Of a stretch of DNA of 62,654 nt, positions 47,752 to 57,309 are shown in pieces. Every line of letters begins with the position of its first letter. Positions within the stretch are counted from its first letter, which is position 1. Under the pieces are notes generated by a model that did not search any database, had not been told where the DNA came from, and saw only the letters and a list, made by a program, of their open reading frames with translations. The position numbers were made by a program, and so were the translations under genes. The stretch is from Salinisphaera sp. G21_0 (GTDB lineage: Bacteria; Pseudomonadota; Gammaproteobacteria; Pseudomonadales; Endozoicomonadaceae): contig NZ_JAGHQW010000037.1 in assembly GCF_017744115.1 (NCBI RefSeq), forward strand, positions 1 through 62,654, read 5' to 3'.

Positions 47752-47912
47752 AGCGCGCTTTCGTTAATTCTTCCAGTATCCGTGATTGTGCTTATTTCCC
47801 TGGCAGGTTTCAGTTAAATCCTCTCGGTGAGTATGGCCATTGCAACACCTGAACTGATTTGCGACTGGTGTATAATGCCGGATCAGTTGTCGTTTCTATT
47901 TAAAGTTTATTT

Positions 47913-48671
47913 ATGCGCAGACTCGATCTTATTCTTGTGGATCAGGGTAAAGTGTCCTCCCGAAGTCGGGCCCAGCGATTAATCAGTGAAGGCAGGGTGA
48001 AAGTCCGGCAATCAGAAGGCTGGGAAACACCGGGCAAAGCGGGTCAGAAATACCCTGACTGGGTTGAGATTGATATCTGTCAGGATGAAGCCGATCAATT
48101 TGTCTCCCGGGGCGGAATGAAACTGGCGGGGGCACTGGCGGTGTCAGGTATATCCCTGACCGGTGCGACTGTGATTGATGTTGGCCAGTCTACCGGTGGG
48201 TTTACGGATTGTGCCTTAAAGGCCGGGGCGTCCAGAGTCGTAGGGGTTGAGGTGGGTCATGGCCAGCTGGTCGAGTCGCTGCGTCAGGATCCCAGGGTGG
48301 TCTGTCTTGAAGGGATGAATGCCCGTGCATTGCCTGCTGCACTCCTTGACCATACGGACCAGCAACAGGGATTTGATCTTGCGGTTATGGATGTGTCGTT
48401 TATTTCCCAAACCAGAATTTTGCCATCGCTGGTGCCTCTGCTAAAACCGGGAGGGCAGCTGCTGAGCCTGGTTAAACCCCAGTTTGAAGTGGGGCCCGGC
48501 GGTCTGGGTAAGGGAGGGATTGTCAGGGATTCCCGGTTGTATCCAGAGGTTGAGCAATCTATCAAAGCCTGCTGCATTGAGCTTGGTTTACAGGTGAGAG
48601 GTTACTTTGATAGCCCGATTACCGGGGGTGATGGCAATCGTGAATTTTTCATCTGGGCTCAGCGCCATTGA
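47913..48671 (+). CDS. tlyA: TlyA-family rRNA methyltransferase (hemolysin A-like)
   Basis: 252 residues. An S4 RNA-binding domain (MRRLDLILVDQGKVSSRSRAQRLISEGRVKV) is followed by an FtsJ-like SAM methyltransferase (FVSRGGMKLAGAL, VIDVGQSTGGFTDCAL, DLAVMDVSFIS, LVKPQFEVG). The K-D-K-type catalytic residues of 2'-O-methyltransferases can be placed in those blocks. Family members methylate ribose in 16S/23S rRNA and affect capreomycin sensitivity; the hemolysin name is historical. Confidence 0.9.
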   Translation: MRRLDLILVDQGKVSSRSRAQRLISEGRVKVRQSEGWETPGKAGQKYPDWVEIDICQDEADQFVSRGGMKLAGALAVSGISLTGATVIDVGQSTGGFTDCALKAGASRVVGVEVGHGQLVESLRQDPRVVCLEGMNARALPAALLDHTDQQQGFDLAVMDVSFISQTRILPSLVPLLKPGGQLLSLVKPQFEVGPGGLGKGGIVRDSRLYPEVEQSIKACCIELGLQVRGYFDSPITGGDGNREFFIWAQRH

Positions 48672-49052
48672 TCATGGGCCCAGTTTCCATGCTTTTATAG
48701 GAAGTGTGTAGTGTTTGATAACGGTCTTCAGCCGCTGCCAGTGTGACTGGTCCTCTGCCGTTTTGAGAATCAGAACAATTCCCGCTTTTTTCCCGGTCAG
48801 CATGCTGTAGTTTAATGACTGGCCGATTGCCTCCGGCCACTTTCGGGCAAATTCAACCTCAATGGCGTATTGATCGGTAAGGCAGTCAATACGACGACCG
48901 TCTTTCAGTCGGTGCTCCACTTTACCATCCATCCCTTCACACCAGACTTGCTGATACCAGGACTCTGAGGGCTGTGCCCTGCTCACTGCGGCTGATGCCG
49001 ACATGGTCAACGCTAAAATGGAGCCGGTCATTCTGTTGAGTGCTGTGGTCAT
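48672..49052 (-). CDS. Small exported protein, restriction-endonuclease-like fold (tentative)
   Basis: 126 residues. Starts MTTALNRMTGSILALTMSASAAVSRAQP, a Sec signal with cleavage near AQP. The mature part has RIDCLTDQYAIEVEFARKWPEAIGQSLNYSMLTGKKAGIVLIL; the spacing of D, E-x-E/W and the following strand resembles PD-(D/E)xK folds seen in small predicted periplasmic proteins. That assignment is weak. Convergent with tlyA, the stop codons being adjacent. Confidence 0.7.
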   Translation of the reverse strand: MTTALNRMTGSILALTMSASAAVSRAQPSESWYQQVWCEGMDGKVEHRLKDGRRIDCLTDQYAIEVEFARKWPEAIGQSLNYSMLTGKKAGIVLILKTAEDQSHWQRLKTVIKHYTLPIKAWKLGP

Positions 49053-49235
49053 GGCGCTTTCTGAGGCCTTTTCAGACTGTTTGCATCGGCAGGACCGGGA
49101 AAAAAAGGAGATGGCTTTGTGGTTGGAAGGTGATGTTGAAAGGATTTGGTTTTCAGGAAATCAGCCAATTAGAAAAAAAACAACGTTGTGCTAGTTTTAA
49201 CCACACCCTGTCAAATAATGATTGAGGTTAGTGCA

Positions 49236-49889
49236 ATGTACTTTGTCAAACTGTGCCGGTTCTGGGTCCCTTCCCTGTTTTTCGTGGCGCTCAATATGTT
49301 TTCACCCGGTGCCCTTTCCGACCATGAAGAAGCTTGTGACTGGGGACAGAACAGAGTCACGGCCTATGAATCCGGTTTTCGTGGAGTCCTGCCGCCTAAA
49401 GCTGATGAATGGAACCATCAGAGTTATGAGGTTCTTGGCAAGAGAGATGGCCTGAAAACCTGGCTGATTCGTTATGATGATCACTTCTACCGGGGAGGTG
49501 AGCTGGAGAGTGCTGATGGTGCCCACAGTCTTGCCAACCTTGGGATAAAAACCGTTTTTGCCATCACCTCGGCTGATAAAGAACGTGAATGGCTGGAAAG
49601 TCAGGGCATTAAAGTTGTCAATTTATCCTTTGACAAGAATGCCAGCCTTGACCAAAGCCAAATCCGGCATATAGCTGAACAATTGAGTGCTCATCCTGCT
49701 CCGGTGTATGTGCACTGCGTAGGAGGCACCCAGCGTGGCGGTGTGGTGGGTGTTATCTACCGCCTTACCCACGGCTGGAAACCTGACCAGTCACTGCTGG
49801 AATTTGCCTACCTTGGCGGCTCTTTGAAAGCTAATGATAATACCCTCAAGTCTGTTCTGAAGACTCTGTCTTCAGGTGTGCAGCACTGA
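49236..49889 (+). CDS. Exported dual-specificity/tyrosine phosphatase-like protein
   Basis: 217 residues from the ATG at 49236 (GAGGT upstream). Residues 1-28 look like a signal peptide (KLCRFWVPSLFFVALNMFSPGALS). The catalytic signature HCVGGTQR places the nucleophile at Cys161 and the phosphate Arg at 167 (C-x5-R). A possible general acid is in LSFDKNASLD. It resembles DSP-type phosphatases acting outside the cytoplasm. Two-residue spacing and a conserved HGWKPDQSLLEF helix follow. Could act in the periplasm or, if secreted, on host phosphoproteins; the latter is speculation. Confidence 0.78.
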   Translation: MYFVKLCRFWVPSLFFVALNMFSPGALSDHEEACDWGQNRVTAYESGFRGVLPPKADEWNHQSYEVLGKRDGLKTWLIRYDDHFYRGGELESADGAHSLANLGIKTVFAITSADKEREWLESQGIKVVNLSFDKNASLDQSQIRHIAEQLSAHPAPVYVHCVGGTQRGGVVGVIYRLTHGWKPDQSLLEFAYLGGSLKANDNTLKSVLKTLSSGVQH

Positions 49890-49926
49890 CCTCTCAATAG
49901 TCGGCGGGAAGGAAACATTTCCCTGA

Positions 49927-50190
49927 TTATTTACAGCCACGGGCCTTGAGAAGTGCTTCCTTAAAATCGACCTCAACATCTTTGGCGAGGCCCGGAATCA
50001 TCGCATCCGGAGCCTCGCCTTTCATTTTCAGATGATAGATCAGCAGGTCATCCGTTACTTCGTTAAGAGGCCCTTTGTGGCCCGCTTCTGTGGCCAGGGC
50101 TTCAATAATCTGTACCAGGTTCAGGTGACCCTGTTTTTGCCACTGTGGGGAGAGGAGCTCAATCAATTCGTTAATTCTGTGACTGCTCAT
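49927..50190 (-). CDS. yihD: YihD family (DUF1040) protein
   Basis: 87 residues, as in E. coli YihD. The pattern [56 protein letters not shown], and [10 protein letters not shown] matches the family along its full length. Cytoplasmic, function not established. Convergent with the phosphatase-like gene. Confidence 0.9.
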   Translation of the reverse strand: MSSHRINELIELLSPQWQKQGHLNLVQIIEALATEAGHKGPLNEVTDDLLIYHLKMKGEAPDAMIPGLAKDVEVDFKEALLKARGCK

Positions 50191-50330
50191 ATTTTAGTAC
50201 TCAAGGTGAAGGTTTGGAGGTGCTTCGCTGGTGTGGCAAGAGCACGAATCATCTGGAACTTTTCATTAGTTCCAAGTGTCTGACAGCAGTCTATCGAACA
50301 ATCTTTTTAAGCAAAACGGAATTATTATCT

Positions 50331-50708
50331 ATGAATATTGGCGATGCAGCCGCACATCTTGCTATGTTTGGCCTTAAAACGATGACCACCAATGAAAGCT
50401 CGCTTTTCGGCTTCTCTCAGCCAAAATGGCAGAGTTATTCAGTGACGTTCGTTACCGGGACCTTTGGTAGTATCCTGGGTCTGGCGCAATGCGCTCTGGA
50501 GGGCTGGAGCCCATCAAGGCGCACAAAGCTTATGCTGGCAGTGAATGTGGCCACTGTGGCCTACAGCTGCAGGGCTATCCATCAAGAGGCTGCTTTTCGT
50601 GCTGCCTGTTTGGTAGAGTTCAGGGACACGGGTGTTATAAACCCGAATTGCGACTCCCCTTGTGAGTTGCTTGGTATATCTGAAGATCAATGTGTAGTGG
50701 ATTCATAG
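50331..50708 (+). CDS. Hypothetical protein, 125 aa
   Basis: ATG at 50331 gives MNIGDAAAHLAMFGLKTMTTNESS; a longer frame from 50214 adds 39 residues without support. A moderately hydrophobic segment (VTFVTGTFGSILGLAQCAL) and another (LMLAVNVATVAYSCRAI) may be membrane-associated. Cys-rich C-terminal end (NCDSPCELLGISEDQC). No family recognised; followed by an inverted-repeat element. Confidence 0.5.
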   Translation: MNIGDAAAHLAMFGLKTMTTNESSLFGFSQPKWQSYSVTFVTGTFGSILGLAQCALEGWSPSRRTKLMLAVNVATVAYSCRAIHQEAAFRAACLVEFRDTGVINPNCDSPCELLGISEDQCVVDS

Positions 50709-50764
50709 GTGGTGTTCGCAATGTGCTGTTTAACATTCGTAACCGGCTTATTCAGTGCATGTTT

Positions 50765-50975
50765 TCAATGAGTTTGACGGGTTGTTGTGCCTTCGCACTC
50801 CGTTTGTCCTGAGGCTGTTGAAGGGTGGAAACTCCGGACTCTGATAGATCGTGCCAAGCACCCTTCGACTCCGCTCAGGGTGAACGGAGATTGTACACGT
50901 CAAACTCATTGAGACCATGTCTAGTGCTCTAAGCGTTGATACTCATACCGTTCGTGCTGAGCTTTTCGAAGTACG
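50765..50975. repeat. Inverted-repeat element(s) near glpX
   Basis: TCAATGAGTTTGACG (50765-50779) and CGTCAAACTCATTGA (50898-50912) are perfect 15-bp inverted copies. A second imperfect pair, CTTCGACTCCGCTCAGGGTGA and its inverted counterpart ending in TTCGAAGTACGG, spans 50869-50975. Two overlapping palindromic elements, no coding content. Confidence 0.65.
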
Positions 50976-51008
50976 GTGGCACTATCCCTCGATAAGCCTC
51001 AGGGTGGG

Positions 51009-52019
51009 TTAAAGAATGATGTTCTTGATATCATCATCCTTGCGATCCAGATAGTGAGTGGACTGGATGCGGCGGATGGTTCGGGATTTACCGCGAACCA
51101 CCAGGGTTTCGGTAGTGGCGATATTGCCGGTGCGCATAATGCCCTGGAGCAAATCACCCTTGGTAATGCCGGTGGCTGAAAAGACGACGTTATCGGAACT
51201 GGCCATATCATCCAGGCGTAGTACTTTACCCGGCTCGACCCCCATTTCCCGGCAGCGTTCCGCTTCCAGTCGGCCTGCTTCAATGTTTTCCGGCGTTTCC
51301 CCCTTGGCTTTGTCACGGGTTACCAGGCGGCCGTGCATATCGCCACCCAGTGCCCGGATAACGGCTGCTGAAACCACGCCTTCCGGTGCTCCGCCCACGC
51401 AGTACATCAGGTCAACTTCGCTGTCGGGCATGCAGGTAAGAATGGAAGCAGCAACATCACCATCAGGAATGGCAAAGACGCGAACACCCATGCTCTGCAT
51501 CATGGCAATGGCGGCATCATGGCGTGGTTTGGCTAGGGTGATGACCACCAGACTCTCGATGGGCTTGTGCAGGGCGCGGGCGACATTCCGGATATTCTCA
51601 CGCAGTCCCAGATTCAGGTCGATCACGCCTTTGGCACCTGGTCCACAGACCAGCTTCTCCATATACATGTCCGGCGCTTTCAAAAAGGAGCCTTTTTCAC
51701 CGGCGGCCAGAACGGCGATGGCGTTATTCTGGCCCATGGCCGTCATGCGGGTGCCTTCAATCGGGTCGACAGCAATATCGATGTTTTCCCCGGTGCCGGT
51801 GCCGACTTTTTCACCAATATACAGCATGGGCGCTTCGTCGATTTCTCCTTCACCGATCACAATCTCACCGTGCATATCGACTTTATTCAGCATGGTGCGC
51901 ATGGCTTCAACGGCGGCACCGTCAGCGGCATTTTTATCGCCTCGTCCCAGCCATTTATAACCTGCCAGGGCGGCGGCTTCGGTGACCCGTGAAAATTCGA
52001 TTGCCAGTTCGCGTTTCAT
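51009..52019 (-). CDS. glpX: Fructose-1,6-bisphosphatase class II
   Basis: 336 residues. Hydrolyses fructose-1,6-bisphosphate to fructose-6-phosphate in gluconeogenesis, with Mn2+. GRGDKNAADGAAVEAMR, IVIGEGEIDEAPMLYIGE, VDPIEGT, YCVGGAPEGVVSAAVIRALGG and ATGITKGDLLQGI are GlpX signatures, including the metal-binding Asp/Glu set. Length matches E. coli GlpX. Convergent with nothing nearby; upstream region holds a MITE and the rpsL promoter. Confidence 0.95.
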   Translation of the reverse strand: MKRELAIEFSRVTEAAALAGYKWLGRGDKNAADGAAVEAMRTMLNKVDMHGEIVIGEGEIDEAPMLYIGEKVGTGTGENIDIAVDPIEGTRMTAMGQNNAIAVLAAGEKGSFLKAPDMYMEKLVCGPGAKGVIDLNLGLRENIRNVARALHKPIESLVVITLAKPRHDAAIAMMQSMGVRVFAIPDGDVAASILTCMPDSEVDLMYCVGGAPEGVVSAAVIRALGGDMHGRLVTRDKAKGETPENIEAGRLEAERCREMGVEPGKVLRLDDMASSDNVVFSATGITKGDLLQGIMRTGNIATTETLVVRGKSRTIRRIQSTHYLDRKDDDIKNIIL

Positions 52020-52230
52020 TGAGTTTTAAACTTTGAAGGTGTGTGGGGTGACGACTTTAGCATATCTGGCAATGCTCTGGCAGCGCTTATCACTTGTTCG
52101 GGAAAGTGATTGCCGGATAAGGGGGATTTATTAAAGAATATATAAATCATTGGGTTATCTGTTTTTTCTGGCTTTCCTATGTTAACTTTTTGCCCGTAAA
52201 TTATTCTCCCGGCCTTTGGTTAGCCCTCCT

Positions 52231-52402
52231 TCTTAGGGTAGACATTAAGCGCCTACTCCTCTGCAAGTTAAAGATGGAACCACGAAGGACACGAAGAGCA
52301 CGAAGGAAAAGAATAGCTCTTCTTTGTGCTCTTCGTGTCCTTCGTGGTCCCATCCGAAACCCCAATGAAAATGGAGGGATAAGCTTAATGTCCAACCTAA
52401 GA
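52231..52402. repeat. Inverted-repeat element with a 75-bp hairpin core (copy 1)
   Basis: Outer ends CTTAGGgTaGACATTAAGC (52232-52250) and its inverted copy GCTTAATGTCcAaCCTAAG (52383-52401). Inside, 52276-52351 forms a nearly perfect hairpin with arms GGAACCACGAAGGACACGAA and TTCGTGTCCTTCGTGGTCCC. The core is related to that at 58771-58844. Confidence 0.85.
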
Positions 52403-52493
52403 GCCCCCCTTAACACAGTAAGAATCCCCTGTTAAACACGCTTCTGTGCCAGACTATGGGATATTTTTCGCTTTATATGGCTGAATCCCCTAC

Positions 52494-52522
52494 TTGACGT
52501 TGCTTTTGTCGATCCGTAAAAT
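52494..52522 (+). promoter_or_regulatory. Promoter of rpsL
   Basis: TTGACG, 17-base spacer, TAAAAT. A GC-rich hairpin (AGCCGG/CCGGCT) lies about 65 bases further on in the leader, which could have a regulatory role. Confidence 0.65.
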
Positions 52523-52699
52523 TTCTGCGCTTTATTTTGCCCGTGGTTCGCTTCTTGTGAGTTAGTTGTGTACCGGGTCGTATAAGCCGGTTTCTGCCGG
52601 CTTTTGCTGTTTAAAGCAGGAGTTTGGACTGCTCTTTCCTCTGATGGTTCAGACTCAACACTTAGAAACGGTTCTCGAATAGAGATTGGAGTTTGCTGA

Positions 52700-53074
52700 A
52701 TGGCAACAATTAACCAGCTGGTGCGCAAGCCCCGGAAGCGTAAGGTTAGAAAGACGGACGTGCCTGCGCTGCAGGCCTGTCCTCAGCGTCGCGGGGTTTG
52801 TACCCGTGTTTATACTACTACCCCTAAAAAGCCTAACTCTGCGCTGCGTAAAGTATGTCGTGTGCGTTTGACCAACGGCTTTGAAGTGACTTCCTACATC
52901 GGTGGTGAAGGTCACAACCTGCAAGAGCACAGTGTTGTTCTGATTCGTGGCGGTCGTGTAAAAGACTTGCCAGGTGTTCGTTACCACACCGTTCGCGGTA
53001 GCCTGGATACCCAGGGTGTTAACGACCGTAAGAAGGGCCGTTCCAAGTACGGTACCAAGAGACCTAAGGGCTAG
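52700..53074 (+). CDS. rpsL: 30S ribosomal protein S12
   Basis: 124 residues. Decoding-centre protein. [14 protein letters not shown] contains Lys43 and [11 protein letters not shown] contains Lys88, both unmutated, so streptomycin-sensitive by this criterion. Begins the rpsL-rpsG-fusA-tuf block with its own promoter, detached from rpoC. Confidence 0.98.
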   Translation: MATINQLVRKPRKRKVRKTDVPALQACPQRRGVCTRVYTTTPKKPNSALRKVCRVRLTNGFEVTSYIGGEGHNLQEHSVVLIRGGRVKDLPGVRYHTVRGSLDTQGVNDRKKGRSKYGTKRPKG

Positions 53075-53143
53075 AAACTAGTTGCAGGAAACTAGTGTCA
53101 AGCCGGGTAAGAATTTATTTAATAATCAGGTTGATGAGAGTAA

Positions 53144-53695
<552 letters not shown>

Positions 53696-53713
53696 GTATC
53701 AGAGGATTGAGTC

Positions 53714-55816
53714 GTGGCCCGTAAAACCCCGATCAACCGCTATCGCAACATTGGTATCTGTGCCCATGTTGACGCGGGTAAGACAACGACCACAGAACGT
53801 GTTCTGTTTTACACCGGTCTGAGCCATAAAATTGGTGAAGTTCATGATGGTGCTGCCACCATGGACTGGATGGAGCAGGAACAGGAGCGTGGTATCACCA
53901 TTACCTCTGCTGCTACTACCTGTTTCTGGCGTGGTATGGATGCTCAGTTTGACGAGCACCGTATCAACATTATCGACACCCCGGGACACGTTGACTTTAC
54001 CATTGAGGTAGAGCGTTCCCTGCGTGTACTCGACGGTGCTGTCGTTGTACTGTGTGGTTCTTCCGGTGTTCAGCCTCAGACTGAAACCGTATGGCGTCAG
54101 GCTGACAAGTACGAAGTACCCCGTATGGTCTTCGTCAACAAGATGGACCGTACCGGTGCTGATTTCGAAATGGTGATCAGCCAGCTGCGTGACCGTCTGA
54201 ATGCCAACGCTGTCCCCATGCAGATGACCATCGGTGCCGAAGATGAGTTCAAGGGTGTGGTTGACCTCGTGAAGATGAAGTCCATCATCTGGAACGAAGA
54301 AGACCAGGGCATGAGCTTCACTTACGAAGACATCCCAGCCGACATGGAAGCGCTGTGCGCAGAAATGCGTGAGTACATGGTCGAAGCTGCCGCTGAAGCC
54401 ACTGAAGAACTGATGGAAAAATACCTCGAAGAGGGTGATCTGTCAGAAGAAGAGATCAAGGCCGGTATCCGTGCCCGTACTCTGGCCAATGAAATCATCC
54501 CTGTGTTCGGCGGCTCTGCCTTCAAGAACAAGGGTGTACAGGCTGTTCTGGATGCCGTTATCGAGCTGATGCCTTCGCCAAAAGAAGTGAAGGCGATCGA
54601 AGGTATCCTGGACGACGCAGAAGGCACGGTTGCCACGCGTGAAGCTGACGACAGCGCTCCTTTTGCTGCCCTGGCGTTCAAGATTGCCACTGACCCATTC
54701 GTGGGTACTCTGACCTTTATCCGTAACTACTCGGGTGTTCTGAGCTCCGGTGATTCGGTTTATAACCCGGTCAAGAGCAAGAAAGAGCGTGTTGGCCGAA
54801 TGGTTCAGATGCACGCTAACAATCGTGAAGAGCTGAAAGAGTGTGTCGCTGGTGACATCGTAGCGCTGATCGGCATGAAAGATGTCACCACCGGTGACAC
54901 CCTGTGTGCCATGGACAGCGTGATCACTCTGGAGCGCATGGAGTTCCCTGAGCCGGTAATCTCTGTTGCGGTTGAGCCAAAGACCAAGGCTGACCAGGAA
55001 AAAATGGGTATCGCTCTGGGCAAACTGGCCCAGGAAGATCCATCTTTCCGCGTACACACTGACGAAGAGAGTGGCCAGACCATTATCTCCGGTATGGGTG
55101 AGCTGCACCTGGACATCATCGTTGACCGTATGCGTCGCGAGTTCAAGGTAGAAGCGAACATTGGTAAGCCACAGGTTGCCTACCGTGAGAAGCTGAAAGG
55201 CTCTGTTGACGCTAACCACAAGTTTGCCAAGCAGTCTGGTGGTCGCGGTCAGTACGGTCACGTTGTGGTTGAATTCTCGCCTGCTTCCGACGGTGAAGAA
55301 GGTCTGGAGTTCATCAACGAAATCGTGGGTGGTGTGATTCCGAAGGAATACATCCCGGCTATCCAGAAAGGTATCGAAGAACAGATGAAGAACGGCGTTA
55401 TCGCCGGCTACCCGCTGCTGGGTCTGAAAGCTCGTCTGTACGATGGTTCCTTCCACGATGTTGACTCTAACGAAATGGCGTTTAAAATCGCTGCTTCGCA
55501 GGCTCTGAAGAAATACGCGCCTCAGGCCAAGCCTGTCCTGATGGAGCCTATGATGAAGGTCGAGGTGGTAACACCGGAAGACTACATGGGCGACGTTATG
55601 GGCGACCTGAACCGTCGTCGCGGTATTGTTCAGGGGATGGAAGATACACCTTCTGGCAAGGTGATTAATGCTCAGGTGCCGCTGGGTGAAATGTTCGGCT
55701 ACGCTACCGATCTGCGTTCAGCAACTCAGGGGCGTGCTACATACTCCATGGAATTCCATGAGTATGCCGAAGCGCCCGCCAGCATTGCTGAAGCGGTCAT
55801 CAAAAACCAGGGTTGA
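53714..55816 (+). CDS. fusA: Elongation factor G
   Basis: 700 residues from a GTG start (AGAGGA upstream). Translocation GTPase. G1 [13 protein letters not shown]3 DTPGHVDF, G4 NKMDR present. Domain IV block [16 protein letters not shown] and the C-terminal [15 protein letters not shown] confirm the ribosomal translocase form. Followed by a weak hairpin with a T-run, then tuf with its own promoter. Confidence 0.98.
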   Translation: MARKTPINRYRNIGICAHVDAGKTTTTERVLFYTGLSHKIGEVHDGAATMDWMEQEQERGITITSAATTCFWRGMDAQFDEHRINIIDTPGHVDFTIEVERSLRVLDGAVVVLCGSSGVQPQTETVWRQADKYEVPRMVFVNKMDRTGADFEMVISQLRDRLNANAVPMQMTIGAEDEFKGVVDLVKMKSIIWNEEDQGMSFTYEDIPADMEALCAEMREYMVEAAAEATEELMEKYLEEGDLSEEEIKAGIRARTLANEIIPVFGGSAFKNKGVQAVLDAVIELMPSPKEVKAIEGILDDAEGTVATREADDSAPFAALAFKIATDPFVGTLTFIRNYSGVLSSGDSVYNPVKSKKERVGRMVQMHANNREELKECVAGDIVALIGMKDVTTGDTLCAMDSVITLERMEFPEPVISVAVEPKTKADQEKMGIALGKLAQEDPSFRVHTDEESGQTIISGMGELHLDIIVDRMRREFKVEANIGKPQVAYREKLKGSVDANHKFAKQSGGRGQYGHVVVEFSPASDGEEGLEFINEIVGGVIPKEYIPAIQKGIEEQMKNGVIAGYPLLGLKARLYDGSFHDVDSNEMAFKIAASQALKKYAPQAKPVLMEPMMKVEVVTPEDYMGDVMGDLNRRRGIVQGMEDTPSGKVINAQVPLGEMFGYATDLRSATQGRATYSMEFHEYAEAPASIAEAVIKNQG

Positions 55817-55839
55817 TATTAACTAAGGGGTTCTGACAG

Positions 55840-55870
55840 TCGGCTTCCCGGGAATAACCGTTTTTTTTTA
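55840..55870 (+). terminator. Possible terminator between fusA and tuf
   Basis: cggcttcccgggaataaccg followed by nine T. The stem is short and interrupted. Confidence 0.4.
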
Positions 55871-55926
55871 TGTTTTTTTAACATGAGAAATTCTTTCCGG
55901 TGACAATGGCTGTTAGAATGCCCTGC

Positions 55927-55955
55927 TTGATATTGCTACCCTCGAACTATCTATA
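55927..55955 (+). promoter_or_regulatory. Promoter of tuf
   Basis: TTGATA, 17-base spacer, TCTATA, 18 bases before the tuf start. An independent promoter for EF-Tu inside the str block, as in other bacteria. Confidence 0.5.
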
Positions 55956-55972
55956 GCTAAAGGTTAAGAGAC

Positions 55973-57166
55973 ATGGCTAAGGAAAAATTTGAACGCTCGA
56001 AGCCGCACGTAAACGTCGGCACCATCGGTCACGTTGACCACGGTAAAACCACCCTGACTGCAGCACTGACTCGCGTATGTGCTGAGACCTGGGGCGGCAC
56101 CATGCGTGCATTTGACCAGATCGACAACGCTCCAGAAGAGCGTGAGCGTGGTATCACCATCTCTACTGCACACGTAGAGTACGACTCTCCAAACCGTCAC
56201 TACGCCCACGTAGACTGCCCAGGACACGCTGACTACGTTAAGAACATGATCACCGGTGCTGCCCAGATGGACGGCGCGATCCTGGTATGTTCTGCTGCTG
56301 ATGGCCCCATGCCACAGACTCGTGAGCACATCCTGCTGTCTCGTCAGGTAGGTGTACCATACATCGTGGTATTCCTGAACAAAGCCGACATGGTTGACGA
56401 CGAAGAGCTGCTGGAACTGGTAGAGATGGAAGTTCGTGAACTTCTGGACACCTACGACTTCCCGGGTGACGACACACCAATCATCATCGGTTCTGCCCTG
56501 ATGGCCCTGAACGGCGACGACACCAACGAAATGGGTACTTCTGCTGTACGTAAGCTGGTTGAAACTCTGGACGAGTACATCCCAGAGCCAGAGCGTGCGA
56601 TCGATCAGCCATTCCTGATGCCTATCGAAGACGTATTCTCCATCGCTGGTCGTGGTACTGTAGTAACTGGCCGTGTTGAGCGTGGTATCATCAACGTTGG
56701 TAACGAAGTAGAAATCATTGGTATCAAAGAGACTACCAAGACTACCGTTACTGGTGTTGAAATGTTCCGTAAGCTGCTGGACGAAGGTCGTGCAGGCGAG
56801 AACATCGGTGCCCTGCTGCGTGGTACCAAGCGTGAAGACGTTGAGCGTGGTCAGTGTCTGATCAAGCCAGGTACTGTTACTCCACACACCAAGTTCGAAG
56901 CTGAAGTGTACATCCTGTCCAAAGAAGAAGGTGGTCGTCACACTCCATTCTTCAAGGGCTACCGTCCACAGTTCTACTTCCGTACTACTGACGTAACCGG
57001 TGCTGTAGAACTGAACGAAGGCGTTGAAATGGTCATGCCTGGTGACAACATCAACTTCATTGCTACCCTGATCAACCCGGTAGCGATGGAAGAAGGTCTG
57101 CGCTTTGCGATCCGTGAAGGTGGCCGTACTGTTGGTGCTGGCGTTGTTGCCAAAATCATGGAGTAA
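55973..57166 (+). CDS. tuf: Elongation factor Tu
   Basis: 397 residues. Delivers aminoacyl-tRNA to the ribosome. G1 GHVDHGKT, G3 DCPGHADY, G4 NKADM; domain II/III blocks [16 protein letters not shown] and [14 protein letters not shown] present. A perfect hairpin starts right after the stop codon. In related genomes a second tuf usually lies between tRNA-Thr and tRNA-Trp; it is not in this window. Confidence 0.98.
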   Translation: MAKEKFERSKPHVNVGTIGHVDHGKTTLTAALTRVCAETWGGTMRAFDQIDNAPEERERGITISTAHVEYDSPNRHYAHVDCPGHADYVKNMITGAAQMDGAILVCSAADGPMPQTREHILLSRQVGVPYIVVFLNKADMVDDEELLELVEMEVRELLDTYDFPGDDTPIIIGSALMALNGDDTNEMGTSAVRKLVETLDEYIPEPERAIDQPFLMPIEDVFSIAGRGTVVTGRVERGIINVGNEVEIIGIKETTKTTVTGVEMFRKLLDEGRAGENIGALLRGTKREDVERGQCLIKPGTVTPHTKFEAEVYILSKEEGGRHTPFFKGYRPQFYFRTTDVTGAVELNEGVEMVMPGDNINFIATLINPVAMEEGLRFAIREGGRTVGAGVVAKIME

Positions 57167-57235
57167 TACATTTTCTAACGAAAATGTATTCCCAAACCCC
57201 ATAGGAACCCCGGCTTAGGCCGGGGTTTCTCGTTT
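57167..57235 (+). terminator. Stop-proximal hairpin and terminator after tuf
   Basis: AATACATTTT/AAAATGTATT (57167-57191) forms a stem overlapping the stop region; AACCCCGGC/GCCGGGGTT (57206-57227) followed by T-rich sequence is the terminator. Confidence 0.85.
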
Positions 57236-57309
57236 TGGGCAGGGAAAAGTATGTGTTCCCAGAAGTTTAAAGCTGGAATGAAGCTGCTCGTCCATGACTT
57301 AACCGGGAA

